Shown: piece by piece, positions 1 to 10,989 of the stretch
Layout: each line of letters opens with the position of its first letter
Position numbering within the stretch: the stretch's first letter is position 1
DNA from: Lotus japonicus
Taxonomy: Eukaryota; Streptophyta; Magnoliopsida; Fabales; Fabaceae
DNA length: 64,000 nt
Direction of reading: 5' to 3'
Assembly (NCBI RefSeq): GCF_012489685.1
Contig: NC_080043.1
Coordinates: 34,429,987-34,493,986, forward strand
Made by a program: the position numbers and the translations under genes
The notes under the pieces: generated by a model
The model's input: only the letters and a program-made list of their open reading frames with translations
Databases searched by the model: none
Told to the model about the DNA's origin: nothing

Positions 1-989
1 CAGAGTTTGTAACAACTGCACTTGCTACCTGCAAAGTGACTAACAATACACTGACTTAGCTATCACTAAGATTCACACTCTTAGTCTTCTCCAGGATCTG
101 ATCAATCTTGATCTCCTAAAGGAAAATCAAACAACTGTTTGAAGGTTTTGGTTTACAAAGAAATGCTTCTGAGAAAGCTGATAGTAAACACACTTAGTTC
201 TATTTGAAGAAAGATTGCTAAGAGAATATTTGAATATTGCTTGCGCGTGAACAAGTTTCTTAGGCGGCATCTTTCAATCTTCAGCCTCTTTATATACTCC
301 AAGGATTAGGGTTTGGACGTTGCATGGAGATGCTACCGTCGGAGGGCAGATCTGGGATTTCCAGGTTCTGCTATGGCTGAATCAGTTAGGTAAGGTCGTC
401 AGGAATGGTACAATTTCTTTTGTACTTTGGATAGCGACATGACCTTTATCCTTGTTGACTTCTGGTCAGAGTGATGCTTCATCTTGGAACTTGTGAAGCT
501 TGGTGATCAGAGTCAGAGGGATGCTTGGATCCTCTGACCTTTGTACTTTCTGCTTCTGGACTCAGAGGAGAAGTACTTGGTCTTCAGAGCCAGCTTACTC
601 TTGGACTTCAGAATCTTCACTGCTCAGCTTCTGGACTTTTAGAGCTTCTGATCCTTCAGAGCTTCTGATCCTTCTGAGCGTCTGATCCTTCAGAGCTTCT
701 GATCCTTCAGAGCTTCTAGTGAGCTGAATCCATATCAGAGCTTTATATTCTTCAGATCTTCTGAAGCTTGATCTACTGTTCAGATTGAACATAGTACGTG
801 TGAAAGCGTTACAGAGGTTACTCTTTGAGCATTGTGCTTCTGAATTATGTGAAATAGGACCAGAGTCTTGGCCTGTCATTAGAACACTCAGAAAACAACG
901 TTAGAGTACCATAATTGTTCATACATAATAATTAACATGTAATCATCAAAACATAGAGTTGTTCTACTAGATCAAAACTTGATCTTACA
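1..989 (-). repeat. Sirevirus (Copia) LTR, reverse orientation, cut by window edge
   Basis: Read on the minus strand this matches the LTRs of Copia-2 (35173-36384 and 46072-47286) from the first bases (TGTAAGATCAAG, ending at 989) to about 240 bp short of the 3' end, which lies outside the window. It is clearly more diverged from the Copia-2 LTRs than those are from each other. A short tandem repeat of about 17 bp (GATCCTTCAGAGCTTCT type) lies near 655-715, and a TATA-like stretch near 290. It could be a solo LTR or the 5' LTR of an element extending left. Open reading frames inside it are not genes. Confidence 0.85.
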
Positions 990-2064
990 GGGCACTCTTT
1001 CAAACTCTTGCAGTCCTCAAGTGACATCTAGCATTTAAATTACAAGAGTTAGACATTTTCCTTTGCTGGAAATGTAATGCAGCACAAAATAAAATAAAAA
1101 CAAAATCAAAGAGTTACTAATATTACCTCATCCATGTACACTACTAGCATAGGGGATTCAAGGGAATAACTAGTAATTGTATTCCTGGGAATCTTTTAGG
1201 AGCACTCTCTATTAGCCAACAATTCTACAAAGGGAGGGATTGAAGCACAACTTAGTTATATTCACAAGAAGATAATAATAAAATCAGATGCACAAACAAT
1301 AACAAATACATAAATACACATACTTTTCAATAGTAAAGCTCCAATTAATATTCCTTCAATGGTGATCAACACCACATTTTGGCTGCAATAGAAATGAATT
1401 GATCAAAACACAAATTCAGTCAAATCTAGCTAACACCAAACATAGAGTAAAAATTAATATCAGTAAAATTACCAGTGACAACCAGAACAGAGGAGTAGCA
1501 TGCCCATCTTTAGAAAGCCAAAATAAGTCCAAAGAATGCCCCAAACTCAGCCAAAATATATCCACATTACAACACAATTCAATAACTGCAAGAAGTTATC
1601 AACATACTAGCTGCCAACAATGAAGATCACAAAAAAATTAAGATATTTGTCCAAACTAAAAAGAAAGAAACAATAATTCTAAGAAATAGCTTGACTTACC
1701 AAAATATGAGTCATTGCACACAATGACTCCAAAAAAGTCTTTCTCAACTGAAAATTAGCCATAAAATAAACATTTAGTTGAAAAATTAGTCAATTTCAAA
1801 AATAAATTGCAGCAGGCAGCAATAAGAAAACTTATTCACAAAATATTGCAAACCATTGAACTTCAGCCAATAGACATTGGCTGTGACTGAGAAGATCCAG
1901 CACCAACAGCAGATCTTCTAGCCCTTCCAGAAATTGACAAGCCTCGAAATTCTACAAAACAAGGAAAGAAAACACATGCATTAGGAAAGAAAACAGATAA
2001 ATAAAATAACAGTTATGAAAAGAAACTTCTACCTGTTATAACTTTTTCAGATTGGTCAAATACA
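990..2064. other. Non-coding hAT sequence beyond the transposase gene
   Basis: AT-rich sequence downstream of the minus-strand transposase stop. I see no gene, no terminal inverted repeat and no clear TSD. It probably holds 3' UTR and subterminal sequence of the hAT element up to the border of the LTR at 989. Confidence 0.4.
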
Positions 2065-4003
2065 TCAACAAACATCAAGTTCTTTGGGCTGATTGGAAGA
2101 TTGTCTCATCCAGTTTTGAGTACAAATCAGTGCTTCTGCAACTTCAGGGTTTAGAGCGCTCCTGTAAGTGTCCAAGACTCTACCACCAGTGCTAAATGCA
2201 CTCTCAGAAGCCACTGTTGAAACTGGAGTAGCCAAAACATCCTTGACCAGAATTGACAAGATTGGAAATCTTGATGAATTCTGCCTCCACCATACTAGCA
2301 GCTCAAACTTGCCATTATCTTTAACACAAGCTTCATCTAAGTATCTCTCAAGCTCATTTTTACTTTCAAATGAACTTTCTTGCTCAAAATGCTGCCGAAA
2401 AGCATTTGCCAATTCTAAGAAAGTTGGAATTTCAGCAGATTTTGACCCAGATGTACTCCCCTCCAAAGGACCCAATGGTCCATGAGATGATTGCCCTTGA
2501 TCTTGCCTATTTTGTTCATTATGGGCAGCAGAATAGAAATTGTACATTCTGGACAGATTCTCATTAATGCTAGTTATGAGCTCTTTTATCAGATTTGGGT
2601 CATCATTATACATTTTAGAAAAGCACCACCTTACATACTTCAACTTATATCGAGGATCAAAGATGACCCTAAAATAAAAGCTCTTGCCTTATCCCAATCT
2701 GCACTAGTAGGGGGACCAGCAACACCAAAGCTTTCCAAGTAATTGGGATCCTCAAACTCCACCTTTTCAAATGCAACTTGGAACTTCTCAGCTGCATCCA
2801 ACATCAAGTAAGTCGAGTTCCATCAAGTAGGAACATCAAGACAAACTAGTTTCTTGGATATCCTAGAAAACTCAATGCATTCTTTGAATTTGTCATGCCT
2901 TTGAGTGGATGACCGAACAAACCTAACCGCATTACGAATGCTTGTGATACAACCACTCATATCCTTTAAACCATCATTCACTACCAGGCTTAAAATGTGA
3001 GCACAGCATCTCATGTGGAAGAATTGGCCATCTAAGACCAAACCATTCATGTTCTTAAATCTTTTTTTCAAGTGAGCTACAGCAACATCATTTGAAGATG
3101 CATTGTCAACTGTGATTGTGGACAGATTTCTAAGCCCCCACTCCCTCAAAACTTCCTCAACAACCTTCCCTATTGTCTCACCTTTATGATTAGGTAATGT
3201 TGAAAAGCTGATAATTCTTTTTTGATACCTCCAATCATTATCTACGAAATGGGCAGTCAAGACTAGGTAACTTAGGTTCTGAACTGATGTCAACAATCAG
3301 TTGTAAGGGTCACCCTACTACAACTTGACCTAAAAAAGGCTCTCAGCCTCACTTTTTCATCAAGGTAAATCTGATAACAGTCCCTAGCAACAGTAAATCT
3401 AGAAGGAACTGTGAATTGAGGTTGCAATTGGTTACATAGAAATTTAAATCCCTCTCCCTCAACAGCCCTAAAAGCGTGTTCATCTAAGATAACAAACATC
3501 GCAACTGCTTTCCTACATGCTTCAACATTAAATCTAAGGCTAGTTGCGGACAGGTCCCCAGAAGCTAAATTAAGGACAGTCTGGCTTGGATCATTACTGA
3601 TTGCATAGGTGTACTTAATGAAAATTTTCAAGTGTGTGTGCAAGTTTGTGGTGCCATGAGTCTTGCTATCACACAAATACCTCTTACCACAGTAGTTTCA
3701 AGCAGCAGTGGGGTCTTGAACTTCATTTTCAGGTAATCTGGTAAAGTGCTTCCATATAGAAGCTGTTGTACGCGGACCGCTAGCATTTGGCTTACGCTTT
3801 TTCTTAGGATTAGCCCCTTCAACTTCAGGGAGTGGGGGAAGCACGGCAGGATCAACCCTATCAATATCAGTCTCAGCACCTTGAGTGGGTTGACTTGCAC
3901 CAATAGAAGCACCTGTTGGTTGAGTTACATTGGATGGTCCAGCTGCTTGGGTGTCTATTGGAGATGGTGTCGAAGACAAGTGTTGATTAGGTTGCTCCAT
4001 CAC
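2065..4003 (-). pseudogene. hAT transposase (BED zinc finger, RNase H-like core, dimerisation domain), broken
   Basis: Role when intact: cut-and-paste transposase acting in the nucleus. The minus strand starts at 4003 (MEQPNQH), followed by a BED-type finger (W-K-H-F, then Y-C-G-K and H-T-H), an LTTD motif near 3300 expected for the first catalytic Asp, a CAHILSLVVNDG segment near 2990, and a C-terminal hAT dimerisation domain near 2130-2330 (VWWRQNS, LATPVSTVASESAFS). At least four lesions are visible: TGA at 3698-3700 where the first finger Cys is expected, a one-base loss near 3292, TGA at 2823-2825 in place of an Arg codon, and a frameshift near 2650. Two lesions look like C-to-T changes, as in silenced methylated elements. 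It cannot give a functional protein. Family assignment is firm; subfamily is not determined. Confidence 0.9.
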
Positions 4004-4009
4004 TATGTC

Positions 4010-4325
4010 AATGAATAAGCATGTTAAGTGTGAAGTTCAGCTAGTTTAACTTTCAAGAGTCAACCAAAATAGAAACAATGATAAATAAGAAAAAAACATA
4101 ATGAAAAAAAATCATAGCCAGCTTAGATATCAAGACTATGCAATTGTCAAAACAGAAGCCCAAGTTTCAAGTGAATGAATAAGCATGTTAAGTGTAAATT
4201 TCAGCCAGTATTATTTAACTTTCAAGTGTCTTTCCAAAACAGAACCAATGATAAATAAAGAATAAAGCATAAAGGAAAAAATTATAGCCAACTTAGAGAA
4301 CAAGACCAAAAAAGAAACTTACTTT
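4010..4325. repeat. Tandem duplication of about 163 bp upstream of the hAT start codon
   Basis: Two diverged direct copies, about 4010-4160 and 4174-4325, each begin with ATGAATAAGCATGTTAAGTG and share blocks such as ATGATAAATAA and AAATTATAGCCA. They lie in the presumed leader or first intron of the minus-strand transposase gene. Confidence 0.75.
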
Positions 4326-7056
4326 TACTAAAATCAAGTGCTAGACAAAAACTTTTTACTAATTTCTATTAATAACAAGGAGGAGATAGAAAGTTCCTAC
4401 AACTTAAAATTGTAGCAGTCAAAGAATACCCTCAGTAAGTGCCCCATCACATATTCTTCATTGTTCATGTAAAGAGCTTTTGGAAAATGGAAACAATGGG
4501 GCCACTCTAGTTCATACAATCAAAGGATGACATGTTCATGGTATTTTTGAATTACTAAGGCCTTTCCAAACAACTACAACCTCTCTTTTGACATTTGGTT
4601 AGAGAAAGCAGTTGATTTTTAATCTGGGTTGCATCTTTTTTATAATAAAAATTTCTTGCAGATGACAAAACCTTTACTTTTCTTTTCTTTTTTTAACTTT
4701 TCAATATCATTAACGAAATGGAACATAACATTTAGGGGTAAATAGACAACTTGGTCCCTAAATGTGTCATCCGCCTTTAACTTGGTCCCTAAACTTCTAA
4801 AATACCTCCCGTGGTCCCTGGATATGGCAAAATGCATTCAAGTTAGTCTCTGACGTTAAAAATCTTAACAGTCGTTAACTGAGAGGCTGACTTGTCATGT
4901 TTATTTTCCACTTGGAAATTCCACGTAAGAAAATAAATTTGATCAAAACATTAAATCTTCAATTTAGTCCCTATAGTTCAAAAAAAATTATTTCTCTCCC
5001 CCATTATTTCTCTCCCTCATCTTCCTCTACCTCTCCCCATCACCATCACCTCTCTTCCTCCCACCTCCCTCCCCAACTGTCCACCCACCCCACCACCACC
5101 ACTCTAAAATCACAAGTGAAAAACCATAAACCAAAAGAACCCAAAATTTTCAAAGATTTTAAAGAAAAAAAGGAAATGTGTATTGTCTTCAAATAGAAAA
5201 GCAGTTCCTCTCCTTCCTTGTCTTTGTTGATTTGCGTTCTCGGTTAATCTGTGATTTCTTCTCCATTTATATTTTATTTCATGTCTTGTAAATGTACCTA
5301 CTTTTTTCCCTTTCTCTTTCTGGGTATTTTAGGGTTCATAGTTTTGTGCCAGTTTAATAGGTTTTCATTCGAAATAGCTAATTTTGGCCGCCGAACTTCA
5401 ATTTTTATGTGTGGTTCACTGGATTTTGTTTTATGTGTTTTCTTTTTCACTTGGTTGATGTAAAGTTTCAATATTTTCTATTCCATGTTCACTCCTCATA
5501 TGGGACGGATGAAGCTTCATTGTTATGAAACTTGGAATATGAATTTGAAATTTTGAATACATTTGGTACTGTTGCTGCAGGATGTTAGGAATTTAGAAGA
5601 GTTTAGGTGAATTAGAGGGAGGTGAAAGAATTGCATTATCACATTTTGAGTTCAATTGATTGGAAAAGGTGCAGTATTGATAACCCAAATTTATGGAAGA
5701 AGATGAGCTTAACACAATGTTCATTATTTATAATGATTTTTAGTTGTTTTTTGGTTTGTTCAATGATTTGTATGGGTTTGTTTTTTTGAGATTGAAGAAG
5801 GTGCAGTATGGTGGCTATGGAAATGATTCTGGAAGAGGGTTCTGGGTTTAGAGGGGTGGTGGTGGTGGAGTAGGTTTCGGTTGGGAAGGATAGTGGGAAG
5901 AAAAGAGGGTGATGGTGCTGGGGAGAGATAGAGGAAGATGGGGGAGATAAAGAAATTTTTTTGAACTATAGGGACTAAATTGAAGTCTTTAAAATTTTCT
6001 CAACATTCAAATGCCACATAAGCTTCGCCCTTAACAAAAAAATAATTCCATGTCAGCATTCCGTTAACGTACGTCTACTTTTTTCAACCGAGGGACTAAC
6101 GTGAATGACTTTTGCCACATTCGGGGACCATGAGAGACATTTTAGAAGTTTAAGGATGAAGTTGAAGTCGGTGGACACATTCAGGGACTGTAACACCCCG
6201 ATTTCCAGGTGTCACTTTAGTAACCAAAAATAAACTTTACGCGGAAAACAGGTAATTTTTTCGTTTGATTCCTTTAAATAAAAGCGATAAAGAAATAAAG
6301 ACAAAACCCAAAGACAAAACCCAACAACTAAACTAACTGATATACAATATATACATCTGTACAGCCTCAGCTGCACTCCACGTCACGCGAACCTGCGGTG
6401 ACTCCAAAGTAGTGTGCCCGTAGGCAAAAATATACAGAACCAGAAGTGTGAGTGAGAAAGTTGTAATTACAATCCACCAGTAGAAAGTCGGCCTCAAAAT
6501 GGCCTAAGCAAAGACCCCTACAGTCCGACTAACTCATTGTGATCCCTCAATAAGAGAACCACACGAAAAGCCATGCGTCGGGAACCTACCCTGTCCCAAA
6601 AGTAAGACGAATCAGAGCTCTACACCAAATATGACGCCTGCCTAAACCTACCCTTCCATTACCGAGTCCACAGCGAACTGAAGTTGGCAAGTTGAAGATC
6701 AGCTCCATGCGTCGTAAAACTCCTTTCGTCAGACGTCCACGCTCGTCAGTACGGTCCTCCAACTCAAACCTGATCCTCCCCGAGGGAGAGACCATCGAAT
6801 CCCAATCCACCGTCGACATCTGGCAGCAGCCGACCGCCCAAACACAAACATGAAACCAAAGCCAAGGCGCTAGGGTCAACTCACGGAAATAAGTAGATAT
6901 ACACTCAACATGTGATATGGGGTATAGATATATATGTTGATATATACATAAATAATCCTAGCATGTTATGGCTCTAACAATGCTTCAATAAATCAAACAG
7001 TACACAATTCCAGTCAGAATGAATGTATGCGTGAAATGCACAATATGATCCGGATT

Positions 7057-7283
7057 GTGACGCGTTCCCGTTCGCCACAAGTGAAGCATTCTCGTTCTTC
7101 ACTATGGATGAACCATTCCCGTTATTCATCCTGGATGAACCATTCCCGTTATTCATCCTTGGTGAACCATTCCCGTTATTCACCGTATGATGAACCATTC
7201 CCGTTATTCATCATATATGCATTGGTGAACCATTCCCGTTATTCACCATGAGATGCACAGGTGAACCATTCTCGTTATTCACC
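7057..7283. repeat. Array of eight short stem-loop units with covarying arms
   Basis: Units at about 7057, 7080, 7106, 7133, 7161, 7186, 7224 and 7260 share the loop CCATTCCCGTTA or close variants. The flanking arms differ between units but stay complementary within each: GGATGAA/TTCATCC, GGTGAA/TTCACC, TATGATGAA/TTCATCATA and AGTGAAG/CTTCACT. The first unit is weaker. Spacers are short and irregular. It lies inside the solo LTR. Confidence 0.9.
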
Positions 7284-7367
7284 CGATTGATGCAATATGG
7301 TTAGCCAAACATCGAATCGTCCTCACCACATAAGTGTTTAGCCCAAGGCCCAATATCAAAAACCCAA

Positions 7368-7611
7368 GAGTTAGTGTCGGTCAATACAACACAACTCGGA
7401 GTTTAGTGTCGGTCAATACAACACAACTCCCACAACAAAACCCACAAACAAAGCCCAGAGTCAGTGTCGGTCAATACAACACGACTCGGAGTTAGTGTCG
7501 GTCAATACAACACAACTCCAACAACCAAAACCCAAGAGTTAGTGTCGGTCAATACAACACAACTCGAATAACAAACCCCAAGAGTTAGTGTCGGTCAATA
7601 CAACACAACTC
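7368..7611. repeat. Six 30-bp stem-loop repeats, second array in the solo LTR
   Basis: Units start at 7368, 7399, 7458, 7489, 7536 and 7582. Each has the core AGTGTCGGTCAATACAACAC between GAGTT and AACTC arms. In the unit at 7458 both arms change together, to GAGTC and GACTC, so pairing is kept. Units 1-2 and 3-4 are nearly adjacent; the others are separated by 17-28 bp. Confidence 0.9.
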
Positions 7612-8310
7612 GAATAACAAGAGTACTAGAGTACTCGGTGACTTTCAATCATCACCGTAGCTCACCTCAGTGGCTTTCGCCAATCCAAAACCCACAACAG
7701 AAGTCGACTTTTCCCCGTCTTTCGTAAATATTTTCCCCTTCAGTTTTCCTATGCTTAAACGTTAATAGAAATTGTTTCAATTCAAATTAGTCAAGTTATG
7801 AGTTTATTTCTCGAAGTCTAAGTTTCCCAAGTCTTTATTTTTCGAAAGTCTAATCATTCTAAGTTTCCAAAGACCAACCACCCAAAAGATATTTCCCGGG
7901 GAATGTCTAAGAATACGAACAAATACCAATGAATGGCTAAGTCTCAAACCCCACGTTTGGACTTGCCTAGGGTCATTCATCCAACCCGAAATATCAAAGA
8001 TCACCAGATCAATGAATCCCCACTCCGAAGTCGCGTCAAAACGCACAAGTCCAACAATATCACAATATCACAAGTTATGGAAAAGCATCATAACATCAAT
8101 TCATCAACATAATCAACATCAAAGTAAAGCATAAGTCGAATTCATCGACGCCTATCATGCAGTCATAGCTAATAGTAGGTTGCCCTAACCTCGAGCTGCT
8201 CTAGCCTCGTAATCAAAATCTCCTTCACAGAAATGCTTTGAAACTTCCAAAGTTCCTTCAACTGAACCTCGGAGAAAACAAAGCAGAATCCAAACAAAAT
8301 CGATTAGTTC

Positions 8311-9187
8311 TGTTGGAACATGTTGCCATGCATTTTGTCAAAACAAACCGATTGTCGAAGCAGATGTCGTGGCATCTGATTCCGTGAAGCTAGGGCATCA
8401 GTCCTCAGCTTGTGTTTCTGTTGTGGGGCTTCTGAAGATTTACTGAAGATATGTTTTTGAGTTACTTGAGGAGCAAGTAGCTATTCCAGAAGGGTTTATT
8501 TGTTGGGTTGTTATTTGTTGAAACAATTTTTGTTAAAAGATTGGTTTCTATCTTTACTTGTGCAATAAGAAACCGAATCTATCAAGATTGCGTTTTGAAT
8601 TGCTGTTACTGCAATCTGTTTCTTCAGCCCGTGCCAACCCTAAAGCCCATGCTACCGCTGCTAAAGTCTATAAAAGGATGAAGACCTAAAACATGAAGGT
8701 GTCGAAGCTGATAGAGAGAGATCGAGTGTTTTAGGATTTGTTAAGTGTGCTTTGTCCTTTGTTAGTTGTGAATCTGTCTTTGCTCACTAGTTCTATAAAG
8801 CAAAGAGAGATTCTGTGTGTTTGTTTGCGTTCAAACTCTACTTGTTCATTGTGTTCACCAATCACTGTGACAGTGATTGAGAGAAAGTGAGAGGGGATCT
8901 CATACTTAGGTTGAGATTCTAAGTAGAAATACACTGGGTAGATTAGGAAGTGAACTATGAACTGAGTTGTTCATGAGTGTCTGTAATTCCTGAATCATGA
9001 GATAGTGGATTTCCTTTCTTTGGGTGCAAACCCTCCAGACGTAGGTGAAAGTTTTCACTGAACTGGGTTAACAATTACTGTGTGTTATTGTTTCTGTTGT
9101 TAAGTTTTGTTTTACTGTTAAGCGGTTGTCGAACCTCTTGTCCCAGCATCGTGCAGGACAATCGTATCAGAGGGAACCTGAATTACA
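8311..9187 (+). repeat. Copia-1 5' LTR
   Basis: It runs from TGTTGGAACATG to GAATTACA. A TATA box TATAAAAG lies at 8669-8676. The start is fixed by the TSD and the end by the primer binding site two bases on. Bases 8311-8420 are absent from the 3' LTR. Confidence 0.92.
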
Positions 9188-9189
9188 AT

Positions 9190-9201
9190 TGGCATCAGAG
9201 C
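9190..9201 (+). promoter_or_regulatory. Copia-1 primer binding site (initiator-Met tRNA)
   Basis: TGGCATCAGAGC follows the 5' LTR after two bases. It is one base from the usual TGGTATCAGAGC complementary to the 3' end of initiator methionine tRNA, the usual primer of plant Copia elements. Confidence 0.9.
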
Positions 9202-9252
9202 AGGCACCCTGTTCTGGTTGGGTGAGCTCCAGGGATTTTTATTCAAGTTCTC

Positions 9253-10989
9253 ATGGATAACAAGGAGGGAGGATCAGTCAATAGGCCACCCATTCTGGAT
9301 GGTACTAACTATGACTACTGGAAGGTTCGCATGACAGCCTTTCTCAAATCAATTGACAACAAGACTTGGAAAGCTATTGTCAAGGGTTGGAAGCACCCCA
9401 CTAAGGCTGAGGTTGAAGGCACCTCTACTACTGTTGTGGAAAAACCTGAAGAAGAATGGACCAGTGTTGAAGATGAAGCTGCTCTTGGAAATTCAAAGGC
9501 TCTAAATGCTATCTTTAATGGAGTTGACAAGAATATGTTTAGGCTGATCAATACGTGTACTATCGCAAAGGATGCTTGGGAAATTCTGAAAACTGCACAT
9601 GAAGGAACTACTCGAGTAAGGATGTCAAGGCTTCAGATGCTTACTACTCAATTTGAAAATTTGATGATGACTGAAGAAGAGACTATTTCAGAATTCCACA
9701 TGCGTGTCCGTGACTTGTCTAATGCTTCATTTGCTTTGGGAGAACCTATGTCAGATGAGAAGCTTGTAAGGAAGATCTTGAGATCTCTTCCTCAGAAGTT
9801 TGCTATGAAAGTCACTGCAATTGAGGAGGCTCAAGACATTGAGAACATGAAGGTTGATGAACTTATTGGCTCTTTGCAGACATTTGAGTTGAAACTGAGT
9901 GGAAAATCTGAGAAGAAGAATAAGAGTATTGCTTTTGTGTCAAACACTAATGAAGGTGATGATGAAGATTGTGAGGGTGAAAATCTTTCTGAGGCTCTGG
10001 CCATGCTAGCAAGAAAATTCAACAGAGCATTGAGAAAGATTGACAAAAGAACCAGGCCTAATGTCCAGGACATGAAGTTCGATAACAAACCCAAATTGTC
10101 CAATTCACAGAGGAAGACCAAAGAAGAAGAAAGATCTGGTCAGAATAAAGGAGTGCAGTGTCATGAATGTGAAGGATATGGTCATATCAGGTCTGAATGC
10201 GCCACATATCTAAAGAAGCAGAAGAAAGGTATGATGGTAACTTGGTCAGATGAAGACACTGAAGATGAGGAGGAGATATCTGTAAACAAAGTCAATGCTT
10301 TCTCTGGAACCATCTATGAGTCTGATACAAGTGATGAGGACATTACAGATGAGGAACTGGCTGAGACTTACAAGCTGCTACACATCAAGTGGGAAGAAGC
10401 ATGTAAACTTGTGAGAGAAAAGCAAAGTGAGATAGAACAACTTGTCTCTCAGAATGAAAGGCTGAAAGAGCTCAGCACAAAGCTGAAGGAAGATCTGGAG
10501 GAATGGCAAAGTAAGTTTAAAAATGCTGATGTTATGGAAAAAGCTAATCTAGTGTTGATTAATGCAGGACTTCAAGAGGAAGTGGCAACTCTGACAAGAA
10601 AGCTTGAAGCTACTCACAAATCTGTTAGAATGTTGAACAGTGGTTCTGATATGCTTGATGAAATTCTGAAAGAGACTAGCAAGCAAGGAGGGAGTTTGAA
10701 GGGAATTGGCTTTGACTATAGAACAGCAAACAAAGAAAATCAGAAAGGTTCAAAGAAATTTGTGTCCGCTGCAAAACAAACTGAGCTCAAGAAGCCCAGA
10801 AATTATCAGTTGTCAGATTCATTGCCACGACATGTACCTCTGCATGTGAAACCCCAACTTAAGCTTGACAAAACTGTACCTTGGAAGTGTCACTACTGTG
10901 GTAAGAATGGTCATATAAAGCCCTACTGTTACAGGTTATATGGTTATCCTCAGATGTACGATAAAAAGCCTGTTCAGATGAGGAAGTAA
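9253..10989 (+). CDS. gag: Copia-1 Gag (nucleocapsid/capsid protein)
   Basis: A 578-residue structural protein that packages element RNA in cytoplasmic particles. It starts at the first ATG after the PBS (MDNKEGG). The N-terminal half is the Copia-type gag core (DGTNYDYWKVRM near residue 15; FHMRVRDL near 150). Two CCHC knuckles follow: C-H-E-C-x4-H-x4-C near residue 301 and C-H-Y-C-x4-H-x4-C near 552. Between them lie an acidic stretch and heptad-rich helix (residues about 375-470) likely to form a coiled coil, typical of Sireviruses, whose Gag is longer than in other Copia elements. It ends in TAA at 10987, and pol continues in the same frame. In relatives gag and pol are usually fused, so this stop may be a mutation or a readthrough site. 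Confidence 0.92.
   Translation: MDNKEGGSVNRPPILDGTNYDYWKVRMTAFLKSIDNKTWKAIVKGWKHPTKAEVEGTSTTVVEKPEEEWTSVEDEAALGNSKALNAIFNGVDKNMFRLINTCTIAKDAWEILKTAHEGTTRVRMSRLQMLTTQFENLMMTEEETISEFHMRVRDLSNASFALGEPMSDEKLVRKILRSLPQKFAMKVTAIEEAQDIENMKVDELIGSLQTFELKLSGKSEKKNKSIAFVSNTNEGDDEDCEGENLSEALAMLARKFNRALRKIDKRTRPNVQDMKFDNKPKLSNSQRKTKEEERSGQNKGVQCHECEGYGHIRSECATYLKKQKKGMMVTWSDEDTEDEEEISVNKVNAFSGTIYESDTSDEDITDEELAETYKLLHIKWEEACKLVREKQSEIEQLVSQNERLKELSTKLKEDLEEWQSKFKNADVMEKANLVLINAGLQEEVATLTRKLEATHKSVRMLNSGSDMLDEILKETSKQGGSLKGIGFDYRTANKENQKGSKKFVSAAKQTELKKPRNYQLSDSLPRHVPLHVKPQLKLDKTVPWKCHYCGKNGHIKPYCYRLYGYPQMYDKKPVQMRK

Noticed and set aside
4897..5196. His/Ser/Thr-rich reading frame of 99 codons
   Set aside because: It lies within the MULE terminal inverted repeat; the composition comes from a CACCAT/CTCTTCC-rich tract, and there is no homologous protein pattern.
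7057..7611. Regularly spaced repeats resembling a CRISPR array
   Set aside because: This is plant DNA inside an LTR; spacers are short, uneven and related to each other, and no cas genes exist. They are stem-loop tandem repeats.
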